The translations under genes and the position numbers were made by a program. Under the pieces are notes generated by a model. The model was not told where the DNA came from. It saw only the letters and a program-made list of their open reading frames with translations, and ran no database searches. Shown piece by piece: positions 1 to 13,035 of a stretch of DNA of 64,000 nucleotides; within the stretch, counting starts at the first letter, position 1, and each line of letters opens with the position of its first letter. The stretch is taken from contig MU277671.1 in the NCBI GenBank assembly GCA_022385805.1, forward strand, positions 256,808-320,807, in the 5' to 3' direction. This DNA is from Pilatotrama ljubarskyi (Eukaryota; Basidiomycota; Agaricomycetes; Polyporales; Polyporaceae).

Positions 1-2735
1 TGTCCATGATATCAGTGATGATCACAGCTGTTCGGTTGGGCTCAGCATGCTTGTTTCCTCAGAGGGACCAAGGTACACGTACACAAATGGCACATCTCGC
101 GGAAGGTGGACATCAGCCTCGAGGGTTGAGGAACGTAGGCATTCCCGAGGCTATCGGCTGGATACGGCTCCCATGGCTCGTTCTCGTCCATCTGGACACC
201 GCCGCAAATGAGCATTCAGCACATCCTCAGTGTGTAAGCGGAACATACTTCGTCGACACCGGGCACCGGCGTAGAGTAATCGTTCGCACGGAAAGTGATG
301 GGCCTCCCAAGCCAGACGGCCGACAACCTGTCGCTTGTCAGTACTGAGGACATCGGACAATAATGGCGTGGTTCGCACTTGTCGCAGATGCAGCAGGCCC
401 ACCAGATGTGCTTCCTGATCTGCTTCTCCGCGTCTGTGAATACGGGCGTCTTGCCATCCGTCGTCCAGCTGTCCGCGTTGCGGTTCATTCCGAGGTCGAT
501 CGCCTGCAATTTGTGTCATCATCTGCAGCTTTCCTCCGCGTGATTGATTCTTACCATCCGAAGCGCCATACCTAGGGAATCACACTGAGCAATCGTTCCG
601 AGAACCTGGAGGTAGCAAGAACGTACCGCTGTACAGCCATCCCTTGTCCATAGCACCTATATGCTCTTGGTGAATAGGCTAAGGAGTTACGCTCCAAGAC
701 TACTCACCCATGCCGAACTCGCGAATAGCTAGGAGCAGCAGTGCTTGACATGTCGATGGACGGCTCGTTTGGTACTTCCGATCTGTCCATAGTTCAGAAC
801 AGTCCTCAAACTGCCAAACCCCAACAATTGACTCACCAAGAAGCTTGTGTGCATCCTCCGCGTATTGCTGTCCAGCGCGCGAGATATGACTTCCAGGCTG
901 ACTGGGATGGTCTTCGGGCCGATGCGAATAGCGGGCAGCAATCGCAAACATGGACAGCAGAAGCATCTTGCACGGCCGTTGCATGGGATGGCGGCGTAGC
1001 TGTGTGCTCTGACCTGTTGCCTCAGGAGCACTGTGGGAAGTAGGAGTCAGTAACGGAGTCAGCCTGCCGGAAAACGGCCGTCAATGGTGGACACGAACTC
1101 GCTGTATACGTTACGCGGTCAGTGAGATACAAAAGTAAGGCTTCTGCAACCCGGAGACTCACAAATGATTGTACTGATACAGGAAATCTTGCTTGTGGAT
1201 GACGGGGAAGAATGGGTGGACGTAGGTGAAGTACAGCTGAAGGAGGTGATTCTGCATGTCCGAATCAGGCAGCTGCACTATTACGTCTTCCTCTTCGTTC
1301 AGCGGGTCTTCTGACATCGCTTCGGGATCAATGCGCGTAACATCGAATTTCCTGCAATGATCTCAGCATGCGGTAACAGAAGCAGGGGATTCAACGGACC
1401 ATATCCTGTTCTCCTGCAGGTCGTCTCCTGTTTTCCTGCGGCTCTGAGCAAGCAGTGGGAGGCCGGACGCGGGTCCATGATAGCGAACCTAGGATGCGAT
1501 GTCACGGCCAGGACGAAGACAGAGCTGCCGAACCGACATACCTCTTTGTTCTCGTCTACCGAGAGGTGGCCGAAGGCTTCCGCAGTCTCATCCACTGTGT
1601 TTGGTTGAGGCCCTTCTGTGAAAGGGTAAATAAAGTCGTCCGACTGAGCTACGCAGAACACATACGGGATGGATCGGGCAGGGTGTACAGGTTATCCCAG
1701 TTATGCTGCTGCAGCGGGATGTTGGGCTGTCCAGGATACTCGAGTCGTCTACGCGTCCTTGCAGGGTCATTTGAGCCGCCCGCAGAAGACGAGCGAGATA
1801 TGGGGCTCAACGATGTGGAGGCGTAGGCCCACTGGTTTCCGTATGCTAGTCTCCGTGAGAGCTGTTCCTGCCATTCCCGGGTCGGGGTAGCGAGAGCGGT
1901 CGGGTCTACACGCACAGCTCAGTATTTGAGGGCCTCCAAGCCGGGCTTCGGACCTACCTTGAGAGACTATTTCTCGTGAGACCCGAGATTGCCTCCGGGA
2001 GCGCCTGTCGTCTCTTACGGGTGTATGCTCTGGGACCTCTACCAGGGACGCATAGAAGCGCTCGCTGGTCGTATCTGGATGCTGTTCGAGTCTGCTTCTC
2101 GCGCCCTTCGCGGGTGTCAAAGAAGGCGTTAGGGCGCAGCTATGGGCCGAAAGACTCACGTAAGGACCTGCTTGTACACGATCCAAGATGGCGTTCGCGA
2201 AGGGGTCACCGCGGAGATCTTGGATGATGTCCTGCGCTCGCGGCGACTCCATGATGGTGGCGAGGATGCACTCGACCTGATGCCATCTCTGTTCTATGGA
2301 GTGGATGTAGCCCTTGGGCGGGCCGCGCTTGAAGCTAGGACCTGACGGAAGCTGTGAGGGCGCCGATCACGATGGGATTTGCGCTGGAGCATACCTTGGA
2401 ACGTGCAGGCTGCCGACGAAGGATGGATGTATTAGGGAAATTGATGGCAGTCTTTGCGACGCGATGACTCACGTGTGTTTGCCACTTCGCAGTTCTTGCA
2501 CTTGTCCCCGGAGCCCGGTTCGCACTTGCTCTTAATCTTGCGACAGCGGTCGCATGCTAGAAGAGAGAAGTGGTGAGTAGGAGGATGCGGGGGAAAGTGG
2601 TCGCGCTCGGTCTGCCAGAGGGCACGGACCTCGAGTACCTCGTTTAGTGTTTGAGGCTTTATTCGAGGGCCCCGGTTCGTTGGCATCGTCCTCGGAGTGG
2701 CTGAGGGCGGGATGTTGGTCTGTGTCGTCTGTCAT
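1..2735 (-). CDS. Zn2Cys6 fungal-specific transcription factor (C-terminus beyond left edge)
   Basis: Nuclear DNA-binding regulator, target unknown. The start ATG is at 2735 and opens MTDDTDQHPALSHSEDD; the gene leaves the window at base 1. The zinc cluster reads ACDRCRKIKSKC..DKCKNC, and the sixth cysteine (NTPCTFQG) is supplied by a 15-nt exon at 2395-2409. It continues as PSFKRGPPKGYIHSIE, a linker typical of agaricomycete XlnR-like factors. Around 1500-1600 an intron separates GHLSVDENKE from VRYHGPASGLPLL, a conserved block ahead of the Fungal_trans domain. That domain is visible near 220-510 as WWACCICDK and WLGRPITFRANDYSTP, again split by an intron. Many short introns break the frame. 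Family assignment is firm; the regulated pathway cannot be read from sequence. Confidence 0.88.
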
Positions 2736-2973
2736 GAGATGCAGGATGGAGGGGGAGAGAAAGGTGAACGGTGGACGACGGTGAGGAAGATGGAATGAGG
2801 GCCGAGACTGGGAGCGGGCGACCGAGTGTCTTGAGTGTGCCGCCCGGACAGGGCAGGATGGGCGAGTCTGACATCACCGCGCATTTCTCGCTCGCCCGTG
2901 CAGAGCAGGCCTACGTCAACGCCCACCCCATCCACGCTTCCAGCATTTTGGCGAACAGCTCCACTCCACTCAC

Positions 2974-4197
2974 GTGGCAGAGCCCCCGACCACTCCGCGA
3001 CGCGTCAGGCCGCGTTCCTTTCCGCAACCCCGTCCGGATCCTCTGGAATGCACCCAGCGAGCGACCCATGGCAAGCAGTCTCCCTCTCACGTTCAACCGC
3101 ACGTATCTCCCGCGCGTACACCCCGCTCACCTGCGATAACGCTCACACCACTCTCGTTCCCAGAGGCTGTCCGTGGAGTGGCCGAGTTCAGTAGGTTGGC
3201 ATGCGTTAATTACTGCTGACGGCAGCTAACTGTAACCGCACCCGCTCCTCAGTCGAGGTTGCCATACACACCATTCTCTATGTCCGCCAGGTCTACCCGC
3301 CAGACCTCTTTGTGCGCAGGCGCAAATACGACACGCCCGTGTACCAGTCTCGCCACCCGGCGCTCAATGAATATATTGCCGGTGCCGTAAAGGCGATCAC
3401 CGATGAGCTCACTCTGGTAGTCCACTATGCACAGCGCAGGCGCAGGTAAACGACTCATAGGAGTACAGGGCACCGTAGACAAGGTTGTCGTCGTTATCAA
3501 GAGCGCGGACGAGAAGCCCCTGGAGCGCTTCATCTTCGCCCTCCGCAACACGCTCCAAGTCGAATCCTATAACAAGGACACCAGGTCTCACACACCTTCG
3601 CCCATATTCAACCGTTTGCACGCCCGTTGAAACCAGTCGCTTTTTTCGCAGCGTCGAAGGCGCCATCTCTTCGGCCTCGCTCGGTCAATATTTTCGATCA
3701 TTCCTCGTCAAGCTGAACATGATCGAGGCCCAACTCGGGCAAATGTATACCGACGGTGACGACATTCCGGGAACTTGGCGCGCACCCCGCTCACCTGCAT
3801 TACCCCAGATCTGTCCTTTGCGATCGTCCTCGAGCTCCAGGATGACAAGGCACCGTCCGCCGCGCACGGCAAAGTCTGTACCGCCACAGACGTTCCGGTA
3901 CAGCGCTCGTCCCCGCTAACCTCGATGTGTCCCATATTGCAATCTAGGAACCTCCACCGTGGATTCCGGCCTCCACACCTGACACGACCTCCGGTGCTGC
4001 TGACTCTGCAGAGCTGCTTATGATTCGTGCAGTTGACACGGGTATCATCAACGTAGTGCCTTTCGCTCGTCTCGAAAGTTCCTGCTGGGAAGCTGACGCC
4101 ATTCCTTGTCAAGTTATCACTCGCTGTACAGGAATCCGAGTACAAGCTCAACCTGGAAAGAGAGTCAGAATCCAAAGGAAAACAGAAAGCCACCTGA
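2974..4197 (+). CDS. REV7: REV7/MAD2B-like HORMA-domain protein
   Basis: HORMA-domain subunit of translesion polymerase zeta and a regulator in DNA repair (family knowledge). I reconstruct seven exons: 2974-3190, 3253-3416, 3469-3584, 3652-3755, 3809-3873, 3948-4052 and 4114-4197, which join in frame to 284 residues. Diagnostic stretches are AEFIEVAIHTILYVRQVYP, FVRRRKYDTPV, VDKVVVVIKSADEKPLERF, SLGQYFRSFLVKLN and, at the C-terminus, PPPWIPA and LLMIRAVDTGIIN, all in HORMA/Rev7 order. The introns are 51-74 bp; the second has a weak GTAGTC donor. The start is the least certain point: 2974 is the first ATG of the open frame and leaves about 50 poorly conserved residues before the domain, so a later or spliced start is possible. 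It lies divergent from the zinc-cluster factor and convergent with SNX4 (89 bp apart). Confidence 0.85.
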
Positions 4198-4286
4198 TCG
4201 CACGACGGTCAACCCGCTTGTATAACAGGGCAGATAAATGCAGGCTACAAATACAACGGACAGCGAGCCACCGAAACGATCCGTGA

Positions 4287-6174
4287 TTAAACGTCCACGC
4301 GAATGCGCTGAATTACTGGTATAATCCTCTCCCATTCCTCCATAGCCTGCCCGTGGGTTGCATGTCAGTCAGTCAGCACACCTCGAAGCCGCCTTCGTCG
4401 ACCAACAGACATACCGCCTTGTAGAACTCGATCTGCCCGTCGGCGTAGTTGCCGAGCATCTCCTTCATCTCCGCCTCCGGGGCCTTCTGGAACACCTTCT
4501 GCTCTCTCAGCGTCTCGTCGCTGAACGCGTCTGACGTCTCGTGCGCCGTTGCCACAGCGTCTTGTAGCTAGCCACGCAAGCGGACCCATGAGCACCCGCG
4601 ATCTCGGTAGGCGCGCAAAGCGGGACAGCTTACCTCCTTGATCTTCGCGTCGAGCTTACGCATGCGCTCCACGCGCGCCCTATCGTCGTCCTGCCCGCGC
4701 AGCGCGTCGACTTTGTCTTTAATGTATGCGCCCAGCCCGAGTCCTGTGCTCCCGGCCCGGCCGCTGATCACCGCGGCGAGCCGGTCGCGCTCTGCGGTCA
4801 CCGCGGACAGATACTCCGAGAGCTCCTCGAAGTCCATCTGCTTCTGGTCACGAAGCTTGAGCACCGCCCTGTTCGCATGCGAGTACTGCAGCAGCGAGTG
4901 CAGGTGGACGAGGAATGGGTCGGTTGTCATTTGCGTCTTCGGGGATATAAATCAAGGATATTGTGATTGCGCCAAACGAATGCGACTTACCGTGTGGCGC
5001 AGGAGTGCAGAGAACTCGAGGAGCGTGTTCGAGAAGTGATTCAGTGGATCTGTGATCCCCGACTCCAAGAACCCGAGGCCCTGCACGGCGACGGCAAGAT
5101 CGTGGTAGTCGCCAGTGAGATCTTCACCCGGTTCCGGGTTGCCGTCTCTTTCAGCCTCAGATACTCGCACGCACAAGCGGGGGACGACGAACACAGGATG
5201 GGGGCAGGGGGGTTTACTCACCGTTGCTACGGTTCCGCACACGGGTGAAGAGCCGCTCGGAGAGCGCGAGGCCCTCCTCGAACTTGTCTACGCTCTCGCG
5301 CATCGCGAGAAAGCGTTCGTCGGGCTTGCGGACTCGGGAGAACGCATTGAGTAGGCTATCGGAAATGCTGTCAATCACTCCGGAAGACTGCTCGGGCACC
5401 GGCGGGTGCGCGACATGCTGGTGCATAATGACATGCTGGGCGGAAGTGAGCATAGAAGGGGACCATTGTAAAGCTGTATGCGTACCCATTCTGTCGACTC
5501 GAAGAACGCACGGAGCAGCGTACTTCTCTGGAGGGTCGGGTGGCGAGCCAGTCGTTGTAGGAAGCGGTGGAGGCTGTGCAGAGCATGAGGAATAGCGTAT
5601 ATACTGACCTTGAGAGTACCTACTCTAGTCGCCGCCGTTCCATGAACTCTGGGCTGAACCTGTCTCCCGTGACATATTCTGTCGATGTTGTCGTATACAG
5701 AGAATGATGCTCTCATTGCAGGCTGGACTCACCAAGTCTATGCTTGTCAGGCAAGGGAGGTACTACGCAGGCGGGAAAGTCCTTGGCTAAATGTGTCCGT
5801 AGGAACACGAAGTCCTGGAAACGCCTTCGTGCTGAAGGGTTCGGGCTCGAGAATATAGGCAGGTTGGTCTGCTCAGTGTGTTGAGCCCAGTCTTGTCTGG
5901 ACAGAAGCGAGCTCGGAGGACGTACCTTGGCGGATACGAGATAGGAGACGTAGGCATCCTTTGTCTCGGCGAGTTCCTTCACGGGGTCCTTCACGCTAGT
6001 AATGAGGTAGCCCTCCCACTTGGGCTCGTGCGGGTCGCGTCCGTCCTCGCTTTCGGCAGTGCTCTGCCTGAAGCCAGGGCCAGAGAGACCAGCGGAGGTG
6101 CCCTCGTACACTGCTGGCGCGTTCGGCGACTCCCAGGTTACGCTGTCGAACACGTCCTCATCGTCGCCAAGCAT
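4287..6174 (-). CDS. SNX4: Sorting nexin SNX4/Atg24 (PX-BAR)
   Basis: Membrane-remodelling PX-BAR protein of endosome-to-Golgi recycling and selective autophagy (family knowledge). The ATG at 6174 starts MLGDDEDVFDSVTWESPN. The PX domain follows (WEGYLITSVKDP, RRRFQDFVFLRTHLAKDFP, VVPPLPDKHRLG), then RFSPEFMERR across an intron. The BAR region includes LARHPTLQRSTLLRAFFES, HSLLQYSHANRAVLKLRDQ and DFEELSEYLSAV with long helices. The last exon reads QAMEEWERIIPVIQRIRVDV and stops at 4287-4289. At least six introns interrupt it. The order and content match SNX4 better than SNX41/42, which have extra insertions. It is divergent from the PTM1 gene with 211 bp between the two starts. Confidence 0.9.
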
Positions 6175-6385
6175 GTCTGGGACAGCGAAGTGAGCGGTGA
6201 GAGTAGAGCAGAAACAGGAGCTGCGAATGGAATCGGCGGCTGCGCGCGCGATTCGCCGACGTCAGACGCGCAACAAGGGACTGGGCAGGCTGCGCGTGCA
6301 CCGCGTCCTTCACCCGTTCACGCTACATACGGCCGCGCTGCGCACAACAACCGTCAACACTCCTTTCCCCTTCTCACCGACCGCC

Positions 6386-8782
6386 ATGGTCTGCAGATGG
6401 TCATGGCTCCCGTTCTGCTCCTTGTTTCTCGCTGTCTGCGCCGTCGCAGCGTACGAAGTCCCCATAACCGACACGGACTATGACCGCCAGATATGCTCTG
6501 GCATGTGGGGTGGAAAGAATACATACATCAACGGTGCGTCTGGCCTTCAGCTATACGCACGGCGAGTGAGTGCTCATGGCCGCCAGTGACATTCGACTCG
6601 GGCTCGCAGGGCCAGCTGGCCATGGTGATATACGAATGGGGCGATGTGCAATACCTAGGCAAGGACAGGACCCCTCCGGGAGATATGCCTGTGAGTGTAT
6701 GCAGCCACCATACAATACCGCATCGTTCTCAATGGGCGCCACATAGCAGAAGTACTATGTCTGCACTTCGGACGCCATGAATGGCGGATTTTGCGAGAGC
6801 TCACAGCTCGGCCGATTCATCATAGACCTCCCCACCGGCATGTCAATAAACGATACCACTTTCTGGTCCGCTCGGGTTGGATTGTCCACTGACGGAAATA
6901 CTCCTTCCGACGGCTCCTCCGACGTCTCTGTTAGTGGGTTCTGGGACAACCCTGCTGGTAACCCAACACCACCGGATGCGGATTCAAACTACACTTCCCC
7001 GTGGCGGAGAGACGCCGCTCTGCAAGCCAGGCAGGCATTGAATCCCAGCCCTTCCGGTATCCTATGGTACAAAGACCCCATCCAATATCTTGTCCGAAAG
7101 ACTGGTTACTACTGTGTCGGTATGTATGACACCAATGGGTCTATGCGCTCGTCGCTTACGATGCGTACCGCAGCGATTGTGCCCATTACCGTTTACCCTT
7201 CAAGCTCGCCAGAGGACTCGTCTACCGATGTCCCATACCACCCCACATACACGGGCACCGTATTCTTCCGGAATACGTTTGATGGCAAGCTGCCCGCCTC
7301 TGACTACCCCAAAGTCAATGTAAGATGACCCGTCGTGGACGTTTCTTCAGACTCACAAACTATGTTGCAGTTCTACTTCGCCATGTTCCTAATCTACTCT
7401 GCTCTGGCCATCGCCTGGGGATGGCTGTGCTACCAGAACGTGCAAGATCTGCTCCCCATTCAGGTCGGTCCAAAGAGACTGACATACCTGCTCCCCTCTG
7501 ACCTCTAACGTATCTATAGTACTATCTCTCTGGTCTTCTCGGCTTCTTGATCATTGAGATGCTCGCGAACTGGGGTGCGTATACAGACTTTACTCGGACG
7601 TCCCTGCCATAACTCGGGTTTTGCCAGCGTACTACCGCTATCTGAACGCACACGGAGAGGGCGTGACATCGACAGTCTTCCTCATAGTCGGTTAGTGCAC
7701 TTCATTGCTCTGACATCTCCGTTGGTTCACCTACCGTCTGTGCAGTCGCCATATTTGATGCCGGTAGAAACGCACTGTCGTTCTTCCTGCTCCTGGTCGT
7801 GTCTCTTGGATTGAGCGTCGTCAAGGAGTCGCTTGGGAGGACGATGCTGAAGTGCCAGCTGCTCGCGGCTGCGCACTTCGTTTTCGGAGGTGCGTACCAG
7901 AAACGCGCTGAGAGAGTGCACGCTGATGACATTATGCAGTCCTCTATGCCGTTGGCATCGTGGAGCTAGAGCTCGAGTCCGCGTCCGCTTTCATCCTTCT
8001 GCTCTTCGTCATTCCTTTAGCCTTCACCCTGAGTGGTTTCCTGCTCTGGATAATCTACTCTCTGAACGGTGAGCTCCTTGAGCATCAACTGACATTGACA
8101 CGAGCTAAGACGGATGGTGACAGCGACGATCGCGCAGCTTGCTGCCAGAAAGCAGCGTTACAAGCTGTCGATGTTCCAGTGGCTCCACCGCATCCTCCTC
8201 ATGACCGTTGTGGTCATCGCAATCTTCTTCGTCGTCTCGTCATTGACATTCTCTGGACGTCTGGCTGAAGGCACGTGTAATACTTTTCTATTCCAATCCC
8301 ATGCTCCAACACCTATCCTTCTAGACTATGGCGCAAAGTCATGGAAAGTCCAGTGGTGGTTGCTAGACGGCTGGCTTGCTCTTTTGTACCTTGTCGATTT
8401 CGTCGCTATCGCGTGGCTGTGGCGTCCTTCGCCGAACAACAGAAGATATGTGTTCTCATACTTCCTATCCATCACCTTGTACTTACCCCTTGCCTCCACA
8501 TTGGCGATGTTCGACGAGATCGCTCAGAACGAAGAAGATGCCGAGGATTACGATCTCGAGGCTCTCGAGCGCCGGACGGACGCGCGAGGCATACCGGATG
8601 GGGACGACGACGCAGCCACGCTCGTCGGTCGTCCCGTCGGAGAGGACGCTGTCGTGTTCGAAATTGGGGACGAAGATGGCCAGGCCAGCGACGACGAAGA
8701 TGCTCCCAAAAAGCGCCGAGGTGAACGTGAGCGACACGATGGAGAGGAGCACGAGCGGGAGGGCTTGATGAAGGACGATTAG
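6386..8782 (+). CDS. PTM1: PTM1-like protein, lung seven-transmembrane receptor family
   Basis: Integral membrane protein of the Lung_7-TM_R family (GPR107/108, yeast Ptm1), associated with Golgi and endosomal traffic. The ATG at 6386 encodes a signal peptide ([22 protein letters not shown]). A luminal domain follows ([33 protein letters not shown]), then seven hydrophobic segments starting at [18 protein letters not shown] and ending near [20 protein letters not shown]. The C-terminal cytoplasmic tail is very acidic ([27 protein letters not shown]) and ends at 8782. Introns are frequent (for example around 7324-7370, 7464-7519 and 8272-8326). It is convergent with RPB2, whose stop codon is only 90 bp away. 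Exact localisation is inferred from the family. Confidence 0.9.
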
Positions 8783-8872
8783 TTACACATAGGGACTCGT
8801 ATCTAATATGGCATATGTAGAGTACACGCAAATCATCTCTATCCCAAGCGGGCTGCAGGTAGAGTCCATACA

Positions 8873-11800
8873 TCAATCCCTGATACGACCCGTCGATGTC
8901 GTGTACAAGCGTGCTGCGATGTTCATGCTTTGCAATTCCTGCAAGTCGCGCGTTAGCGCAAATCTCCGCCGATGCAGGAGTCTTCCTCACCTGGAAGAGG
9001 AGCTTGGCCGCATAAGGAATGTAAATTTGTGAACACGCAGTCTTGTTCTTGCAAGCTCGACATTCGAATGTTTGCTTTTTCTGCAAGCAAATCGTCACTG
9101 TCAGCCAGTTCATCGAACGACATGTATTTCGACCCACGAGGTTGGCAATGGCCGTCAGGCCACAACTAAAAAGCAGTCAGCGAACATCCCAGCTTATCGG
9201 TAGAGGAGAACGTACATGTCGCAGACATGCAGACGATAGGCATCGCTAGCCTCGAACAGACGCTCCTTCAAGAATGCAGCCACACCGTGCGAAATCATGC
9301 AATCACGTTCCATCTCTCCGAAGCGCAGACCACCGTCACGACTACGACCTTCGACGGGCTGGCGAGTGAGGATCTGCACAGGTCCACGAGCTCGAGAGTG
9401 AATCTTGTCGTCGACCATGTGCTTCAGTCGCTGATAGTACGTGGGACCGAGGTACACCTGCGCTTGGAGCTTCCGGCCGGTGTGGCCGTGGTACATGACT
9501 TCCAATCCTCGCGACTGGTAGCCCTTCTGGCGCAGGAACTGGGAGACGGACTCAACGGTGAGGTCGGTGAATGGTGTGGCGTCGCCCTCGTTTCCGATCA
9601 GCGTTGCGACCTTTGAGAGCAGACACTCGACCAAGTGGCCGATTGTCATACGGGACGGGATGGCGTGGGGGTTGATGATAATGTCGGGTGTGATACCCTC
9701 TGCGGTGAAGGGCATGTCCTCCTGACGATAGGTGATACCGATCGTACCCTTCTGACCGTGACGAGAGGCGAATTTGTCGCCGATCTGCGGTACACGAGTC
9801 GAACGGACACGGATCTTGACGAACTTCTGACCATCGGCATTCGTGGTGATGAGGACCTGGTCGATAATACCCGACTCGGTGCTCTTGAGTGGTGTAGAGA
9901 CGTCGCGCTTCGTATGTGTCCTCGTCCGCTGACCGAGCTCCTCACTGTCAGGAGGAATGGGCGCAGTCTTGCCGATGATGATATCCTCGCCATTGACGTT
10001 CGTACCGGGTGCAATGAGACCGTCGTCCTCCAGCTTGTCGTACGTGCCATGCTTCATCCTCAGCGTAGTGTCTCGCGTCGGCTTCTCGAACTCCTCCAGT
10101 TGCTGAACACCGCTCTTTTTCTCGAGGTCCATGTAGCTCCGATAGTACATACTCCGGAAGAGACCGCGGTCGATCGAGCTCTGGTTCATGATGACGGAAT
10201 CCTCCTGGTTATAGCCGCTGTAACACAGAATGGCGACGATGGCGTTCTGGCCGGCGGGGAGCTCGCGGAATCGCAGGTACTCCATGGACCGCGTAGTCGC
10301 AAGCGGTTTCTGCGGGTAGTAGAGGATGTTCGCCATGGTGTCCATCCGGACCAGGAAGTTTGTAAGGTATATACCCATCGCTTGCTTACCCATGGCGGAT
10401 TGATAAGTGTTACGGGGAGACTGTGACGCATGCCAATCAGTCTCAAAGCACCACTCCGAAATCGTGTAACGTACCTGGTTGTGGTCGGGGAAGGGAATGA
10501 TACTAGCGCAGACACCCAAGATCATGCTGGGGTGGATCTCGCAGTGCGTCCAGGTATGAGCGTTGGTCGGGGCCTTGAGGCGCGCAGAAGGATCGACTTC
10601 GCCATCATTCGCATGAGGGTCGATGCCAGCGGCCTGTAATCTGGAGTTCTCAAGGTCCTCCGGCGTCATGCAAATCATGACCGTCTCCTCCTCTTCCGCG
10701 TCCAGTAGCTCGATGACGCCGTCCTTGATCAGGTTGTCCCACTTGTAAGTGAACTTCGGGTCCTCCTTCCCGCGAGCGAGGTTTTCGATGTGCTTCTTCT
10801 GTAGGAGCAACTGCTGATTCTCGACGATGAAGAGCGGCCGGCAGACACGACCTGCGTCTGTATAGAGGCGGAGCTCGCGTTCTCGGATGTCGCGAACGAC
10901 CGAAACCTCCGGACTGATGTCGTCCTTCCGACGCAGCTTCTTGATCGTCTTGACGAGGTTTACAGGGTCGCGGTGTACGCCCATCCACACACCGTTCACG
11001 AAGACCTTTGTGCAGGGCGTCGACGAATGCGCGTTCTCCTCCAGAGACTCGAGACCCCACTCCTCCAAGAACTCGATGACCGGCGCAGACAGCGAGCCAA
11101 CAGAGATACAAGACATGAGAGACAAGTTCTTGACGAGACCGCATGCTTGTCCTTCCGGCGTCTCCGCAGGACAGACCATTCCCCAGTGAGTATTGTGCAG
11201 CTGCCGAGGCTTAGCAATCTTGCCTTCACGACCGAGCGGTGTGTTGCATCGACGCAAGTGCGACAGTGTCGATGCGTAGGTGTATCGGTTAAGCACCTGG
11301 GAGACACCAGCTTTTGACGACATGGACTTCTTCTGGTCTCCCCAGTTCCCGGTGGCGAGGGAGTACTTCAGCCCGTTCGTAATCGTGTTGTGTTTCACGG
11401 CGAGGGACAGATTGAACTCCTTGTGAGTCTCGACACACTACAGGGATCAAATGAGTATAGGTGATGCAGCCGCCCTGACAAAGACTGACCTTCTGGAGAT
11501 AACGGTACACGTCTTTGGTCAACTTGCGGAAGAGCATACGGAAGAGGTTTGCCAACAGAGGTCCAGCGAGATCCAGACGCTTCTTGCCAAAGTGATCACG
11601 ATCATCAAGGTCTCTCCGCTCCAGAGCTGCCAGTAGAAGACGGTGAATCATGTAGCCAAAGAAGTACGCCTTCTTGGACTCTGAGCCCTCGGCCATGGAG
11701 ACATGCGGCAGCATCTCCTTCTGTAGGATCTCCTGCGCGTAGCGAAGACGACGCTCTCGGTTGAGACCCGTCGTCGTTCCACGGTTGCCAATGTAGTCCA

Positions 11801-13035
11801 GAGCGATCTAGGAACAGTCAGACAATGTACCCGAGTCATCGAATGATGTGATGTACCTCGCGGTCTTGGATGACGAAACCCTCGTCAATACAAGGCTTGA
11901 GCATTTCCAGCATCTGGTTGTCCTGCATGTCGTAACAGATGTGCTCCAGGATGTCGCGGTCGGAGATCACGCCTAGCGCACGGAAGACGACCCAGATGGG
12001 GATATCGACCTTGATGTAGGGTATAGTAGCTTTCATGACGTTCCCGAGCTATACGGCGTCCGATGCAATCGTTAAGTCATAGATGAGTATATGCACCAGC
12101 AAATACCTACCGAACGCTCCTGACTGCGATGGTAGAGCTTCACTTGGAATTGACTGATGGTCTTTCCACCCTTCTCCACAGCGCTGCGTATTTCTGCAAG
12201 GAAACTGATAGGGGAAGGCTGGGCTTTGGCGAAGACATATACGTGGTTTGTAGCCATGCGCTCCTGGGCAATCAGAACTTTCTCGGAGCCGTTGATTATA
12301 AAGTAACCTCCAGAGTCGTATGGACACTCGTTGAGGTCGTAGAGTTCGTTGTCGTCGAGTCCATGTAAGATGCAGAACGTGGACCGGAGCATGATAGGAA
12401 CCTGCGCGAAACAGTGTGAGGCGGCATTTTTGCACCCGCAACTTCTTGTATATACCCACCTTGCCGATCCACACTTTCCTCGTGTCCTCCTGGACTGCGT
12501 CTTCCTGCTCCACCTCCCAGATCATGTCTCCGGTTGCGCTGTCAGGATCTTCCCTTCCGAGAAGGACTCGCTTCTTCATCTCGATGTACAGAGGTGCGGA
12601 ATACGTGAGATTCCGTAGACGCGCCTCTTGAGGGAAAACGGGAACAACAGAACCATCCGCCTCCGTTACAGTCGGCCTCGAGAGGTAGATCTGGCCGAAC
12701 TTGATCTCGTAGCGTCGAGTAACATCCGACTCATGGCCAGTATGTTGGTCGGCCTGATCGAGGATGAGGTCGGAGTTTTCATCGACCAGCTCTTGCATGG
12801 TGTTCTGCACAAATTCGTCGAAGGAGTCCAGCTGCTGCCGTACGAGACCCTTCTGGTCGAAGAAGCTTGAAATGACCGTCCAGCAATCCTCCTGGGTGAT
12901 CTCCTCATACTCCTCTTCCTCGCCTTCCGCCCCGTAACCATCGTCATAGTACGATGCTTGCGTGGGCTCAAAGTCTGGTCTCACATGAGGGCCGTCGCCG
13001 GGTCTATGATGATAGTCAAACGCACCTTGGCTCAT
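8873..13035 (-). CDS. RPB2: RNA polymerase II second-largest subunit RPB2
   Basis: Second-largest, catalytic-core subunit of nuclear RNA polymerase II. The ATG at 13035 begins [18 protein letters not shown] with an acidic stretch, and the stop is at 8873-8875 after [12 protein letters not shown]. Family blocks appear in order: [41 protein letters not shown], the fork region [20 protein letters not shown] with [37 protein letters not shown], the [15 protein letters not shown] active-site block, and the C-terminal zinc region [10 protein letters not shown] with [12 protein letters not shown]. Introns cluster at the 5' end; most of the protein is one 2.2-kb exon (9194-11400). Long antisense frames over this gene are composition shadows. 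Confidence 0.97.

Noticed and set aside
9635..10426. 263-codon plus-strand frame over RPB2
   Set aside because: Antisense to the most conserved part of RPB2; composition shadow.
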